Shown in pieces: positions 26,736-34,535 of a stretch of DNA of 52,468 nucleotides. Source of the DNA: Rubrivivax sp. (GTDB lineage Bacteria > Pseudomonadota > Gammaproteobacteria > Burkholderiales > Burkholderiaceae_C); the NCBI GenBank assembly GCA_027487905.1, contig JAIYCR010000079.1, positions 1 to 52,468 of the forward strand, written 5' to 3'. The first letter of the stretch is position 1. Each line of letters begins with the position of its first letter. Below the pieces are notes generated by a model that searched no databases, was not told the origin of the DNA, and saw only the letters and a list, made by a program, of their open reading frames with translations. A program made the translations under genes and the position numbers.

Positions 26736-27848
26736 TCATTCGACGCGGATGCCCGCGGCCTTGACCAGACGGGCCGCGGCGGCGGTCTCGTCGACGAGGA
26801 ATTTCTCGAAGGCGCCCTGCGCCATCACGAAGGGCGTGGCGCCCAGCTTTTCCAGCCGCTCGCGCACCTCGGGCAGCGCGAGGATGCGCAGCACCTCCTG
26901 GTGCACCCGCTCGGCGATGGGCCGCGGGGTCTTGGCCGGCGCGAACAGGCCCACCCAGAAGGTGTAGGCCGCGTCGCGCAGCCGGGCCGTCTCGGTGATG
27001 GAGGGCACGCCCGGCAAGACCGGTGAACGCTGCGCGGTGCCCACCGCCAGGGCCTGCAGCTTGCCGTCGCGGATCAGCGGCAAGGCGCTGATGAGCGGCG
27101 CGAAGAACCAGTCGATGCGCCCGGCGATGGTCTCGCTGATCGCCTCGGGCGTGCCGCGGAAGGGCACGTGCTGGGCGCTGATGCCCGCGGCCACGCGGAA
27201 CTGCTCGGCGTTCATGTGGGTGGCGCTGCCATTGCCGGCCGAGCCGTAGTTGAAGGCGTCCGGTCGGGCGCGCACCTGCAGCAGCAGGTCGGCCAGTTCC
27301 TTGTAGCCCTTGGCCGGCGAGACCACCAGCACGTTGGGCAGCGAGGCCAGCGGGGTGATGCCCTCGAAGTCCTTGAGCGTGTCGTAGGGCAGCCGTGCGT
27401 AGAGCGCCGGGTTCACCAGGTGGCCCGAGCTGTGCACGAGGAAGGTGTAGCCGTCGGCGGCGGCCTTGGCCACCTGGGCGGCGCCCACGGTGCCGCCGGC
27501 GCCCGGTCGGTTGTCCACCACCACCTGGGTGCCCAGCGCCGGGCCGAGCTTCTCGGCCAGCGTGCGCGCGACGATGTCCGTGCCGCTGCCGGCGGTGAAG
27601 GGCACGACCAGCCTGACCGGGCCGCCGCGGGGCCAGTCGGCCTGCGCCCGGGCGGTGCCGGGCAGGCCGGCCAGCGCGCCCAGGCCGGCCAGGCCGGCGC
27701 CTGCTGCCACGCTGAGGAAGTCGCGCCGTCCGCCCGCGTGCGGCGGTCCGTCGGTGGCGGCCGACGCCATGCCGGCGGTTGCGGGGCGCGCTGCGTCCGC
27801 GGACGTGCCGCAGGCGGTGGGGGCTTGCGCTCGGTGGGTGTGCTTCAT
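26736..27848 (-). CDS. Bug/TctC family periplasmic substrate-binding protein
   Basis: A 370-residue tripartite tricarboxylate transporter receptor of the Bug family, greatly expanded in Burkholderiales. It has a Tat-type signal (GRRDFLSVAAGAGLAGLGAL, cleaved after TARA), then the family pattern WPRGGPVRLVVPFTAGSGTD, VVDNRPGAGGTVGA and the C-terminal helix region. Start is ATG 27848; 12-base tandem repeats lie just upstream. No TctA/TctB membrane subunits are present in the cluster, as is common for orphan Bug proteins. Its position between a cupin and an exported amidohydrolase suggests it binds the pathway substrate or a product. Confidence 0.92.
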   Translation of the reverse strand: MKHTHRAQAPTACGTSADAARPATAGMASAATDGPPHAGGRRDFLSVAAGAGLAGLGALAGLPGTARAQADWPRGGPVRLVVPFTAGSGTDIVARTLAEKLGPALGTQVVVDNRPGAGGTVGAAQVAKAAADGYTFLVHSSGHLVNPALYARLPYDTLKDFEGITPLASLPNVLVVSPAKGYKELADLLLQVRARPDAFNYGSAGNGSATHMNAEQFRVAAGISAQHVPFRGTPEAISETIAGRIDWFFAPLISALPLIRDGKLQALAVGTAQRSPVLPGVPSITETARLRDAAYTFWVGLFAPAKTPRPIAERVHQEVLRILALPEVRERLEKLGATPFVMAQGAFEKFLVDETAAAARLVKAAGIRVE

Positions 27849-27900
27849 GGGCTCATGTCTCCGGTGGGGTGGATGCCCTGGCCTGCGTCGGGCGAGGGTC

Positions 27901-27936
27901 GTGTCGGGCGTGGTGTCGGGCGTGGTGTCTGGTGTC
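27901..27936. repeat. 12-base tandem repeat upstream of the Bug-type gene
   Basis: GTGTCGGGCGTG occurs at 27901-27912 and 27913-27924, with a degenerate third copy (GTGTCTGGTGTC) at 27925-27936. The array lies 50 bases upstream of the Bug-protein start and read on the minus strand would encode TTPD-type repeats, but no gene needs it. Confidence 0.7.
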
Positions 27937-27977
27937 GTGTCGCGTCTTGCGCTTGGATCGAGCAAGCCCCGGCGGGC

Positions 27978-28343
27978 TCAGCCGGGTGGGGTGGGCGGAT
28001 GCAGCGGCATGGCCAGCAGCACCCGTGCGACGGCGGGGCTGTGGTTGTCCAGGCGCCGCTGTTCGCCCGGGGCGAAGCTGCAGGAGTCGTGCGAGCGCAG
28101 CACCGCGGTGGTGACCACGCCGTCGCGCTCGCTGGTGAAGGTGAGCTCGCCCTCGAGCACCACGTAGTGCTTCTCCATGGGCGAAGGGTCCAGGCCGGTG
28201 TGGCCGCCCGGCTCGATGACCGACATGCCCAGCCACAGCTGCACCGAGGGGCCGGCCTCGCGCCCCTGCAGGCGCAGGCAGGTCATGTCCAGGTGCCCGG
28301 GCGCCTCGTACTCGGGCGCGTCGGCGATGCGGGTGATGTGCAT
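27978..28343 (-). CDS. Cupin-domain protein
   Basis: A 121-residue single-domain cupin. The first motif region GGHTGLDPSPMEKHYVVLEG gives candidate metal-binding His/Glu residues, and the second half (SFAPGEQRRLDNHSPAVARV) contains the later His. Such small cupins act as isomerases, dioxygenases or ligand sensors. It lies between the MDR reductase and the Bug protein genes of the catabolic operon, and its likely role is in that pathway. Start at ATG 28343. The exact reaction cannot be told. Confidence 0.82.
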   Translation of the reverse strand: MHITRIADAPEYEAPGHLDMTCLRLQGREAGPSVQLWLGMSVIEPGGHTGLDPSPMEKHYVVLEGELTFTSERDGVVTTAVLRSHDSCSFAPGEQRRLDNHSPAVARVLLAMPLHPPTPPG

Positions 28344-28457
28344 GTTGGGGGCTCAGCCAGTGGCGGTGGGTCTTCGGGCCATGAGGTGCGGGGGCACTCG
28401 GTGCGGGGGCATTCGCTGTAGCTGCAGTTCGTGCTGTGGCATTCGGCGCCGCGGCCT

Positions 28458-29447
28458 TCAGGGCCTGAGCACGCAGCGCTCGTCCGCCCCGCCCAGCACG
28501 CGGCGGTAGACCTCGGTCGCATCGGCCAGGCCATAGCAGCCGCTGGGGGCCACCGGGAAGGGTTTGAGCGTGCCGTCCTCCATGCCTTCGCGCAGCAGGT
28601 CGAAGCGCTCGGCGGTGTCCGCGGCGCTCAGTGCCAGCGTGTCGATGCCCACGAAGGTGTGCATGCCGCGGTAGAAGCTGAAGATGTCGAAGGGCGTAGG
28701 CCGCTCGACGGTGGCGATGAGGATCTGCGTGCCGCCCTTGGCCATCGCGCGGTTGGCCGCTTCGAAGTAGGGGCTGCCCACGGTGTTGAAGACGATGTCG
28801 GCGCCCCGGCCGCCGCTGAGCTCGCGGATGCGGGCGGCGACGTCCTCGGTGCGAGCATTCACCGTGTGCACCGGTCCGCAGGCGTCGCCCACATGGGGCC
28901 CGTCCATCCGGTGCACCGCGATCACGGTGGCGCCTGCGCGCGCGGCCAGCTGCACTGCCGCCTGACCCACCTTGCCGTTGGCGCCCATCACCGCGATGGC
29001 CTGCGACGGCCGCGGCCAGCCGCTGCGGCGCAAGCCCTCCACAGCGGTGACGAAGGGCACGCCCACGCTGGCCGCTTCGTCCAGGCTCAGCCGGGCGGGC
29101 TTCTCCCGAAGTGCCGCCACGGGCAGCACCAGCCAGCTGCCGTGGCTGCCGTCGCGGGTGATGCCCAGGTCGCCCCCGGAACCCCAGACCGTGCGGCCCA
29201 CCCAGGCGCCCGGGCCGTCGACCACCGTGCCGGCGTAGTCGCGGCCTGGCGTGCGCGGAAACACCGCCTGCGGCATCAGGCCGAGCGCGGCCTTGACGTC
29301 GCTCGGGTTCACGCCGGCGGCAGCCACCCGGATCAGTGCCTCGCCGGGGCCGATGGAGGGCGCCTCGGCGGTGATGAGTCGGAGGGCCAGGGCGTCGGCG
29401 CTGGACGCGCGCTCGCTCAGGCGCAGTGTGGGGAGGGCTTGGGTCAT
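28458..29447 (-). CDS. Zinc-independent MDR-family oxidoreductase (quinone-reductase-like)
   Basis: A 329-residue medium-chain dehydrogenase/reductase. The GroES-like N-terminus (VAAAGVNPSDVKAALG, TPGRDYAGTVV) is followed by a Rossmann nucleotide-binding domain (MGANGKVGQAAVQLAARAGA). The structural zinc Cys cluster and the catalytic-zinc Cys/His set are missing, as in quinone oxidoreductase or enoyl-CoA reductase branches. NADPH-dependent reduction of an unsaturated intermediate is plausible. It is fourth in the catabolic operon, about 95 bases after the BKACE gene and 114 bases before the cupin. Confidence 0.86.
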   Translation of the reverse strand: MTQALPTLRLSERASSADALALRLITAEAPSIGPGEALIRVAAAGVNPSDVKAALGLMPQAVFPRTPGRDYAGTVVDGPGAWVGRTVWGSGGDLGITRDGSHGSWLVLPVAALREKPARLSLDEAASVGVPFVTAVEGLRRSGWPRPSQAIAVMGANGKVGQAAVQLAARAGATVIAVHRMDGPHVGDACGPVHTVNARTEDVAARIRELSGGRGADIVFNTVGSPYFEAANRAMAKGGTQILIATVERPTPFDIFSFYRGMHTFVGIDTLALSAADTAERFDLLREGMEDGTLKPFPVAPSGCYGLADATEVYRRVLGGADERCVLRP

Positions 29448-29541
29448 GGGGTCGGGCGAGGTGCGGGCTGGGGCTGGGGTGGTCTCGATCGGCGTTCGGT
29501 GGCTGGCCTGACGGGGGCTGCTCGCGAAGGTCGGCGCCGGC

Positions 29542-30435
29542 TCAGGCCGAGGTGGCCCGCTGCGGCAGCCGCAGGCGTTCGCGCAGTTCGGCGGCGCTGG
29601 CCAGCTCGGCGCCGAGGTCGTTCACGATGCGGCGGGCCCGTGTCACGAGCTCGGCATTGCTGCGCGCCAGCACGCCCTTGTCGAGGTAGATGTTGTCCTC
29701 CAGCCCCACCCGCAGGTTGCCGCCGGCCACCAGCGCCATGGCCACGCACGGGAACTCGTGGCGGCCGATGCCGAAGGCCGACCAGACGGCCCCTGCGGGC
29801 AGCAGGCCGCGCGCGTACAGCAGCGTCTCGGGGCTGAAGCCGAAGCCGTACTTGACGCCGGTGACGAAGGTCCACAGCCCTGGACCCTGCAGCGTGCCCT
29901 CGCGGATGAGATCCAGCGCGAGGTGCAGGTCGCCGCTGTCGAAGATCTCCAGCTCGGGCAGCACGCCCGCTGCGCGGATGGCCTCGGCCATGCGGCGCAC
30001 GTTGCGCGGCGTGTTCATCACCACATCGGCGCCCGAGTTCATCGTGTTCAGGTCGAGCGAACACACGTCCGGGCGCAGCAGCTCGATGTGCCGCAGCCGC
30101 TCCAGCGGCGGCATCAGCGTGGTGCCGGGGGCGGCCACCCGGGGGTCGTCCTCGCTCGGCACGAAGCGCCCGCCCGGGCCGGTGGTGAGGTTGATCACCA
30201 GCTCGCGGTTCTCGCGCCGGATGCGGTCGACCACGTCGCGGTACAGCTCCACCTCCATCGAAGGCTTGCCGGTGGCCGGGTCGCGCACATGGATGTGCAC
30301 CGCCGCGGCGCCGGCGTCGGCGGCTTCCAGGCAATCGCGCGCGATGTGCTCGGGCGTGATGGGCAGGTGCGGCGTCATCGACGGCTGGGTGAGGTTGCCG
30401 GTGACGGCGCAGGTGAGGAAGGGTCTGGGGTTCAC
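29542..30435 (-). CDS. BKACE family beta-keto acid cleavage enzyme
   Basis: A 297-residue TIM-barrel protein of the 3-keto-5-aminohexanoate cleavage family (DUF849), which splits a beta-keto acid with acetyl-CoA to acetoacetate and a CoA ester. Zinc-binding HxH is seen in AAAVHIHVRD (His47/His49), with NLTTGPGGRF and a C-terminal GLEDN motif that is typical. Start is GTG 30435, with GAAGGA about seven bases upstream. The family has many substrates, so this one is unknown. It follows the SDR by 11 bases and may finish a ring-cleavage pathway by releasing a CoA ester. Confidence 0.92.
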   Translation of the reverse strand: MNPRPFLTCAVTGNLTQPSMTPHLPITPEHIARDCLEAADAGAAAVHIHVRDPATGKPSMEVELYRDVVDRIRRENRELVINLTTGPGGRFVPSEDDPRVAAPGTTLMPPLERLRHIELLRPDVCSLDLNTMNSGADVVMNTPRNVRRMAEAIRAAGVLPELEIFDSGDLHLALDLIREGTLQGPGLWTFVTGVKYGFGFSPETLLYARGLLPAGAVWSAFGIGRHEFPCVAMALVAGGNLRVGLEDNIYLDKGVLARSNAELVTRARRIVNDLGAELASAAELRERLRLPQRATSA

Positions 30436-30446
30436 CGTCGGGTCCT

Positions 30447-31292
30447 TCAGAGGTGCCGGCCGCCATCGACGACGAGCCGGGTGCCGGTGGCGTAGCGCAG
30501 CGTGGTGGCGCAGGCCTGCACGGCCGCGGCCACGTCGTCCACCGTGCCCACCCGGCGCAGCGGCAGGCTCGCGCCCGTGCGGGCGTTGAAGTCGGCGCCG
30601 CGGCCAGGGACGAAGCCGCTGTCCACCACGCCGGGCGAGACGGACAGCACCCGCACCTGCGGCGCGAGCGCCCGGGCGAGCGCGTCGCCCACCACGTCCA
30701 GGCCCGCCTTGGCGGCCACGTAGGCGAGGTTGCTGCCGGTGCCGGTGAAGGCGGCGATGGAGCTGATGTTCACGATCAGCCCATCCCCCGAGGCTTTCAG
30801 CAGCGGCGCGAAGGCGCGGATGGTGGCGAAGACGCCGCGGAAATTGGCCTGCATCATCTCGTCGATGAGCGCGTCGCTCAGGCCGTCCAGGTCGGCGGCG
30901 GGAACGGCGCGGGTGTGGCCGGCGCTGTTGACCAGGATGTGGATGCGCCCTTCGTGGTCCTGGGCCACCCGGGTGGCCGCCGCGGCCAGCGAGGCGCTGT
31001 CGGTGATGTCCGCGCGCAGTGCGCCGTGGCCTTGCGCGGCCCCGCCGGGCAGGCCGTGGGCCAGAGCCTGCGCGTCTTCGGGCGCGCCGCTTCGGTGCAG
31101 CAGCACGCAGCGCGCGCCCAGCGCGGCCAGGCGGCGGGCGGTGGCCAGCCCGATCGCGCCGGTGCCGCCGGCGATGACGGCCACGCGGCCATCCAGGCGC
31201 TCGCAGGGCGCGAAGTCGGTGGTGGCCGTGTTGGCAATCCGGGTGACAGGATCGACGGGGACCACAGGGGCCGGGCTGGGCGGTGGATTCAT
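30447..31292 (-). CDS. Short-chain dehydrogenase/reductase
   Basis: A 281-residue classical SDR: nucleotide-binding GGTGAIGLA (about 42-50), NSAG, catalytic Ser in NISSIAAFTG and the YVAAK (Tyr-x3-Lys) motif. The N-terminal ~25 residues are a Pro-rich extension. It would oxidise or reduce a hydroxy/keto intermediate with NAD(P)H. It is the second gene of the catabolic operon, 37 bases after the dioxygenase and 11 bases before the BKACE gene. Cofactor choice and substrate are not decided. Confidence 0.9.
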   Translation of the reverse strand: MNPPPSPAPVVPVDPVTRIANTATTDFAPCERLDGRVAVIAGGTGAIGLATARRLAALGARCVLLHRSGAPEDAQALAHGLPGGAAQGHGALRADITDSASLAAAATRVAQDHEGRIHILVNSAGHTRAVPAADLDGLSDALIDEMMQANFRGVFATIRAFAPLLKASGDGLIVNISSIAAFTGTGSNLAYVAAKAGLDVVGDALARALAPQVRVLSVSPGVVDSGFVPGRGADFNARTGASLPLRRVGTVDDVAAAVQACATTLRYATGTRLVVDGGRHL

Positions 31293-31329
31293 CTCGGGTG
31301 GGATGGAGGACGGCGACGCGGGTGGCGCG

Positions 31330-32274
31330 TCAGGGAATCGGCGGGTGCGGGAACACGCAGGCCCCGGCGCTCAGGTGCAGGTCGTGGCTCAGGCGCGCGT
31401 GGGGCTGGCCGTCCTGCTCGAAGCGCTCGAAGCGGCCCACCAGCGGCGCGGTCACGCCGAACACCGGGTCGCTGGCCAGCGTCTGCGCGTCGTCGGCGAA
31501 GACCTGGGTGACGAGCACCTTGTGCGCCGGGTGCGAGACCATGAAGTGCAGGTGCGCCGGGCGGAAGGGGTGGCGCCGCTGGGCCTGCAGCAGCTCGCCG
31601 CAGGGGCCGTCGGTGGGCACCGGATAGCCGGCGGGCAGCACGGTGCGCAGCTCGTAGCGCCCCTGGGCGTCGGTGAGGAAGCGCCCGCGCAGGTTCATGT
31701 CCGGCTGGGTCGGGTCCTGGTTCTCGTACAGCCCCACCGGCGAGGCCTGCCAGACGTCCACCGTGGCACCGGCCAGCGGGGCGCCGTCGCTGCCGTGCAC
31801 CGTGCCGCTGACCTGCAGCGGCGTGCCCGGCGTGTCGCCCCGGGCGATGGACTCGCCGCGCGCGCACACCGGGGCGTCGCGCCGCCAGAACGGCCCGAGC
31901 AGCGCAGCGTGCGAGGCGGCGTCCGCCGCGCCGGGGCCGCCGGCCGGGTTGTTCATCAAGGCCACGAGGGTGGACACGCCCAGCAGGTCGGCGGCCAGGA
32001 TGACCTCGTTCTTGTGCTCGCCGGTGTTCTGTCCCAGGCCGATCAGGAACTGCACCGCCCGCTCGAATTCCGCCTCGGTCACCGCGTTGTCCAGCACGAA
32101 CCGGTGCAGGTGCGTGGTCAAGGAGGCCATCAACTGGCGCAGCCGGGCGTCCGGCGTGTGGGCCATGGCGGCGAGCACCAGCGGCAGCAGCGAGGCCGGC
32201 GTGGTGGGCAGCGCAGCCGCCGCCGAGGGCTGGCCGGGCGCCTGGCGCGAGGGGGGCGGAGGTTGGGGCGTCAT
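31330..32274 (-). CDS. Intradiol ring-cleavage dioxygenase (hydroxyquinol/catechol 1,2-type)
   Basis: A 314-residue non-haem Fe(III) enzyme that cleaves an aromatic ring between two hydroxylated carbons. The N-terminal helical dioxygenase_N region (about 35-110) is followed by the catalytic beta-sandwich. Likely iron ligands are Tyr183 (GLYENQDP), Tyr217 (PAGYPVP), His241 and His243 (RPAHLHFMVS), matching the two-Tyr/two-His site. The residues before Tyr183 (VDVWQASPVGLYENQD) favour the hydroxyquinol 1,2-dioxygenase-like branch. It leads the leftward operon, opposite the LacI-type gene, and a palindromic operator-like site lies 47 bases upstream of its ATG. Confidence 0.92.
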   Translation of the reverse strand: MTPQPPPPSRQAPGQPSAAAALPTTPASLLPLVLAAMAHTPDARLRQLMASLTTHLHRFVLDNAVTEAEFERAVQFLIGLGQNTGEHKNEVILAADLLGVSTLVALMNNPAGGPGAADAASHAALLGPFWRRDAPVCARGESIARGDTPGTPLQVSGTVHGSDGAPLAGATVDVWQASPVGLYENQDPTQPDMNLRGRFLTDAQGRYELRTVLPAGYPVPTDGPCGELLQAQRRHPFRPAHLHFMVSHPAHKVLVTQVFADDAQTLASDPVFGVTAPLVGRFERFEQDGQPHARLSHDLHLSAGACVFPHPPIP

Positions 32275-32320
32275 GTTGTGGGGGCGAAGGGCGCCGGTTC
32301 AGGGCGCACGGAAAGCGCAC

Positions 32321-32334
32321 TGCAACCGGTTGCA
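32321..32334. promoter_or_regulatory. Palindromic LacI-family operator candidate
   Basis: TGCAACCGGTTGCA is a perfect 14-base palindrome with the central CG that is typical for LacI/GalR-type repressors. It lies in the 181-base divergent gap, 47 bases from the dioxygenase start and about 120 from the regulator start, and it includes a flanking A on both sides. Binding is not shown. Confidence 0.7.
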
Positions 32335-32455
32335 AACATGTTCTTCCGCTGCCAGCGGGCCGTCAAGCAGGGTTCGCCCACCCCCCGGGCCGGCTGCAGC
32401 ACGCCGAAGCGCCGCGCCGCCCCTGCCTGCGGCGGCGCGCCTTAGCATCGGCTGC

Positions 32456-33595
32456 ATGGCACGCCCCCCCGCCGTCCGTAGCGGCCCGACGATCAACGAC
32501 ATCGCACGCCACCTGGGCGTGCACAAGAGCACCGTGTCGCGGGCGATGGACCCCGAGCGACGCCACCTGGTGGCCGAGCCGCTGCTCGGCCGGGTCGAGG
32601 CCGCCGCGCGCGAGCTCGGCTGGCGCCCCAACCGGGCCGCGGCGGCGCTGTCCACCGGGCGCAGCCGCACTGTCGGCGTGCTGCTGCCCGACATCACCAA
32701 CCCGGTGTTTCCGCCGATGCTGCGCGGCATCGAGGACGTGCTCGATGTGCACGGCTATTTCGCACTGCTGGCCAACACCGGCCAGGGGCGGGACCGGCCG
32801 GGCGGCGTGCCGGCCGCTCAGGCGGCGGCCGAGCGCATGCTGGCGCAACCGGTCGAAGGTTTCATCATCGCCACCGCGCAGCGCGACGACGCCTGGCTGG
32901 ATGCCCTGCAGGCCGAGGGCGCTCGCATCGTGCTCGTCAACCGCACCCGCGACGACCTCGCCGGCCCGGCCTCGCAGCGGCCACCCCTGCCGGCCGTGGT
33001 CAGCGATGACCGGCTGGGCATGCGCCTGGCGGTGGATCACCTGGTGGCGCTTGGCCATCGGCACATCGCCCACCTGGCGGGGCCGGCGCTGCTGAGCACC
33101 GGCCATGCGCGCCGCCAGGGCTTCGAGCAGGCACTGGCGGCGCACGGGCTGAGCGCCGCGGCCATCGTCGAATGCGCGAGCTACGGCATCGAAGCCGGCG
33201 ACGCGGCGCTGCAGTCGATGCTGGACGGCAGCGGCAGCGGCAGCGGCGGAGAAGGCGCAGGCGCAGGAGCAGGCCGCGCGGGTGGCCGGCCCACCTTCAC
33301 CGGCCTGGTGGCGGCCAACGACCTGCTCGCGCTGGGCGCGCTGCAGGCGCTGCAGCGCGCCGGCTGCTCGGTGCCGCAGGCGGTGTCGGTGGTGGGACAC
33401 AACGACATGCCGCTGCTCGCGCAGATGAGCCCGCCGGTGACCTCCGTGCGCATCCAGCTCTACGAAATGGGTCGCCTGGCCGCGCAGCGCCTGCTCGACG
33501 AGATCGCGGGGGTGCCCGGTGCGCCGCTCACGCGGGTGCTGGCCCCCACGCTGGCCGTGCGCGGCTCGACCGGGCCGGTGCGCGACGACCGTTGA
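32456..33595 (+). CDS. LacI-family transcriptional regulator
   Basis: A 379-residue repressor-type protein. The N-terminal helix-turn-helix is clear (TINDIARHLGVHKSTVSRAM, about 12-31), followed by a hinge and a periplasmic-binding-protein-like effector domain (SRTVGVLLPDITNPVFPPML to VSVVGHNDMPLLAQMSPPVT). A Ser/Gly/Ala-rich repeat insert is present at about 258-275 (GSGSGSGGEGAGAGAG). It faces the catabolic operon across the gap that holds the palindrome at 32321. It probably represses the operon and perhaps itself until a pathway metabolite binds. The effector is unknown. Confidence 0.92.
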   Translation: MARPPAVRSGPTINDIARHLGVHKSTVSRAMDPERRHLVAEPLLGRVEAAARELGWRPNRAAAALSTGRSRTVGVLLPDITNPVFPPMLRGIEDVLDVHGYFALLANTGQGRDRPGGVPAAQAAAERMLAQPVEGFIIATAQRDDAWLDALQAEGARIVLVNRTRDDLAGPASQRPPLPAVVSDDRLGMRLAVDHLVALGHRHIAHLAGPALLSTGHARRQGFEQALAAHGLSAAAIVECASYGIEAGDAALQSMLDGSGSGSGGEGAGAGAGRAGGRPTFTGLVAANDLLALGALQALQRAGCSVPQAVSVVGHNDMPLLAQMSPPVTSVRIQLYEMGRLAAQRLLDEIAGVPGAPLTRVLAPTLAVRGSTGPVRDDR

Positions 33596-33638
33596 TGGAG
33601 GGTTGGCGAGGGGTGGCGGGGAACGGGCAGGGCAGGAC

Positions 33639-33694
33639 GGGTGACGCAGGTGGGGTGACGCAGGCGGGGTAATGCAGGAAGGGTGACGCAGCCG
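33639..33694. repeat. Four 14-base imperfect tandem repeats
   Basis: Units GGGTGACGCAGGTG, GGGTGACGCAGGCG, GGGTAATGCAGGAA and GGGTGACGCAGCCG follow one another from 33639 to 33694, directly after the LacI-type gene. They lie in a 169-base non-coding gap between convergent genes; no gene or terminator is visible there. Confidence 0.75.
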
Positions 33695-33764
33695 CAAGGG
33701 TGTGGGCCCGGCCATCCGTGCCGGGACCGATCACCCGCCGATATCCATCACCCCTCGACGCCCA

Positions 33765-34460
33765 TCACCCGCCCGGCCGCCACTGCGCCAGCACCCGCGG
33801 CGCGCCGCCCGGCTCCGGCGCGGCCTTGACGACCACCGCCTCGCCCATGGCCACGAAGACGCCGGCGATGGCCTGCACATTGACCATGTGGGTCACCCAG
33901 ACCTCGAAGCCGGGCCGCGTGCGCCACTGGGCCAGCGCGCGGCGGGCGTCTGCCGCCTGCCGGGCCGAGCGGTCTGCCCGATCGGCGAAGGTGGAGTTCA
34001 GCGGCTCCCACGGTTGCACGCCCCGCGCGGGGAAGGCGAGCGACGCGGTGTCCAGGCAGCGGCACCACTGGCTGCTGCGAACGGCGGCCGGCTCCAGGGC
34101 GCGCCGGGCGAACCAGGCCCCGATGCGCTCGGACTGGGCACGCCCCTGGGCGTCGAGCTGGCGCTGGCTGCTGCAGATCGAAAGGTCGAAGCCGGGCGGG
34201 TCGCCGATGCCGGCTTCGGTGCGGGCGTGGCGCAGCAGCACGACCGCGCCGCCCGAGCGAAGCGCGGCTGCGGCGGCCACATCGGCGGGACCCTCGACGA
34301 CGCTCGCGCCGTCGCCGGCACTCGTTGCGGCCGTGGTGGCGCCCATGGCTGCGGCAGGCGCCAGAGGGGCGCCCATCAGGCCCAGGCTGGCCGCACCGGA
34401 CAGGCCGGCGCGCTGCAGCAGCCAGCGGCGGGATTCTTCGACGAAGCTCATGGGCTGCAT
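33765..34460 (-). CDS. Histidine phosphatase family protein, exported
   Basis: A 231-residue branch-1 histidine-phosphatase fold protein. The catalytic RHx motif is in VVLLRHARTEAG, and a later His is in VWVTHMVNVQAI. The N-terminus (RRWLLQRAGLSGAASLGLMG) looks like a Tat-type or Sec signal sequence with an AxA-like cleavage region, so a periplasmic phosphatase is suggested. ATG 34460 or 34451 may start it. It is convergent with the LacI-type gene and lies 75 bases downstream of the Kef-type antiporter gene, in the same direction. Confidence 0.82.
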   Translation of the reverse strand: MQPMSFVEESRRWLLQRAGLSGAASLGLMGAPLAPAAAMGATTAATSAGDGASVVEGPADVAAAAALRSGGAVVLLRHARTEAGIGDPPGFDLSICSSQRQLDAQGRAQSERIGAWFARRALEPAAVRSSQWCRCLDTASLAFPARGVQPWEPLNSTFADRADRSARQAADARRALAQWRTRPGFEVWVTHMVNVQAIAGVFVAMGEAVVVKAAPEPGGAPRVLAQWRPGG

Positions 34461-34535
34461 GGTGGCCGCTGGCCGCTCATCGGTGCGGCCAGCCGGCGCA
34501 AGACCCCGCGCCAACCAGGGGCCGGTCCGGCGCCG

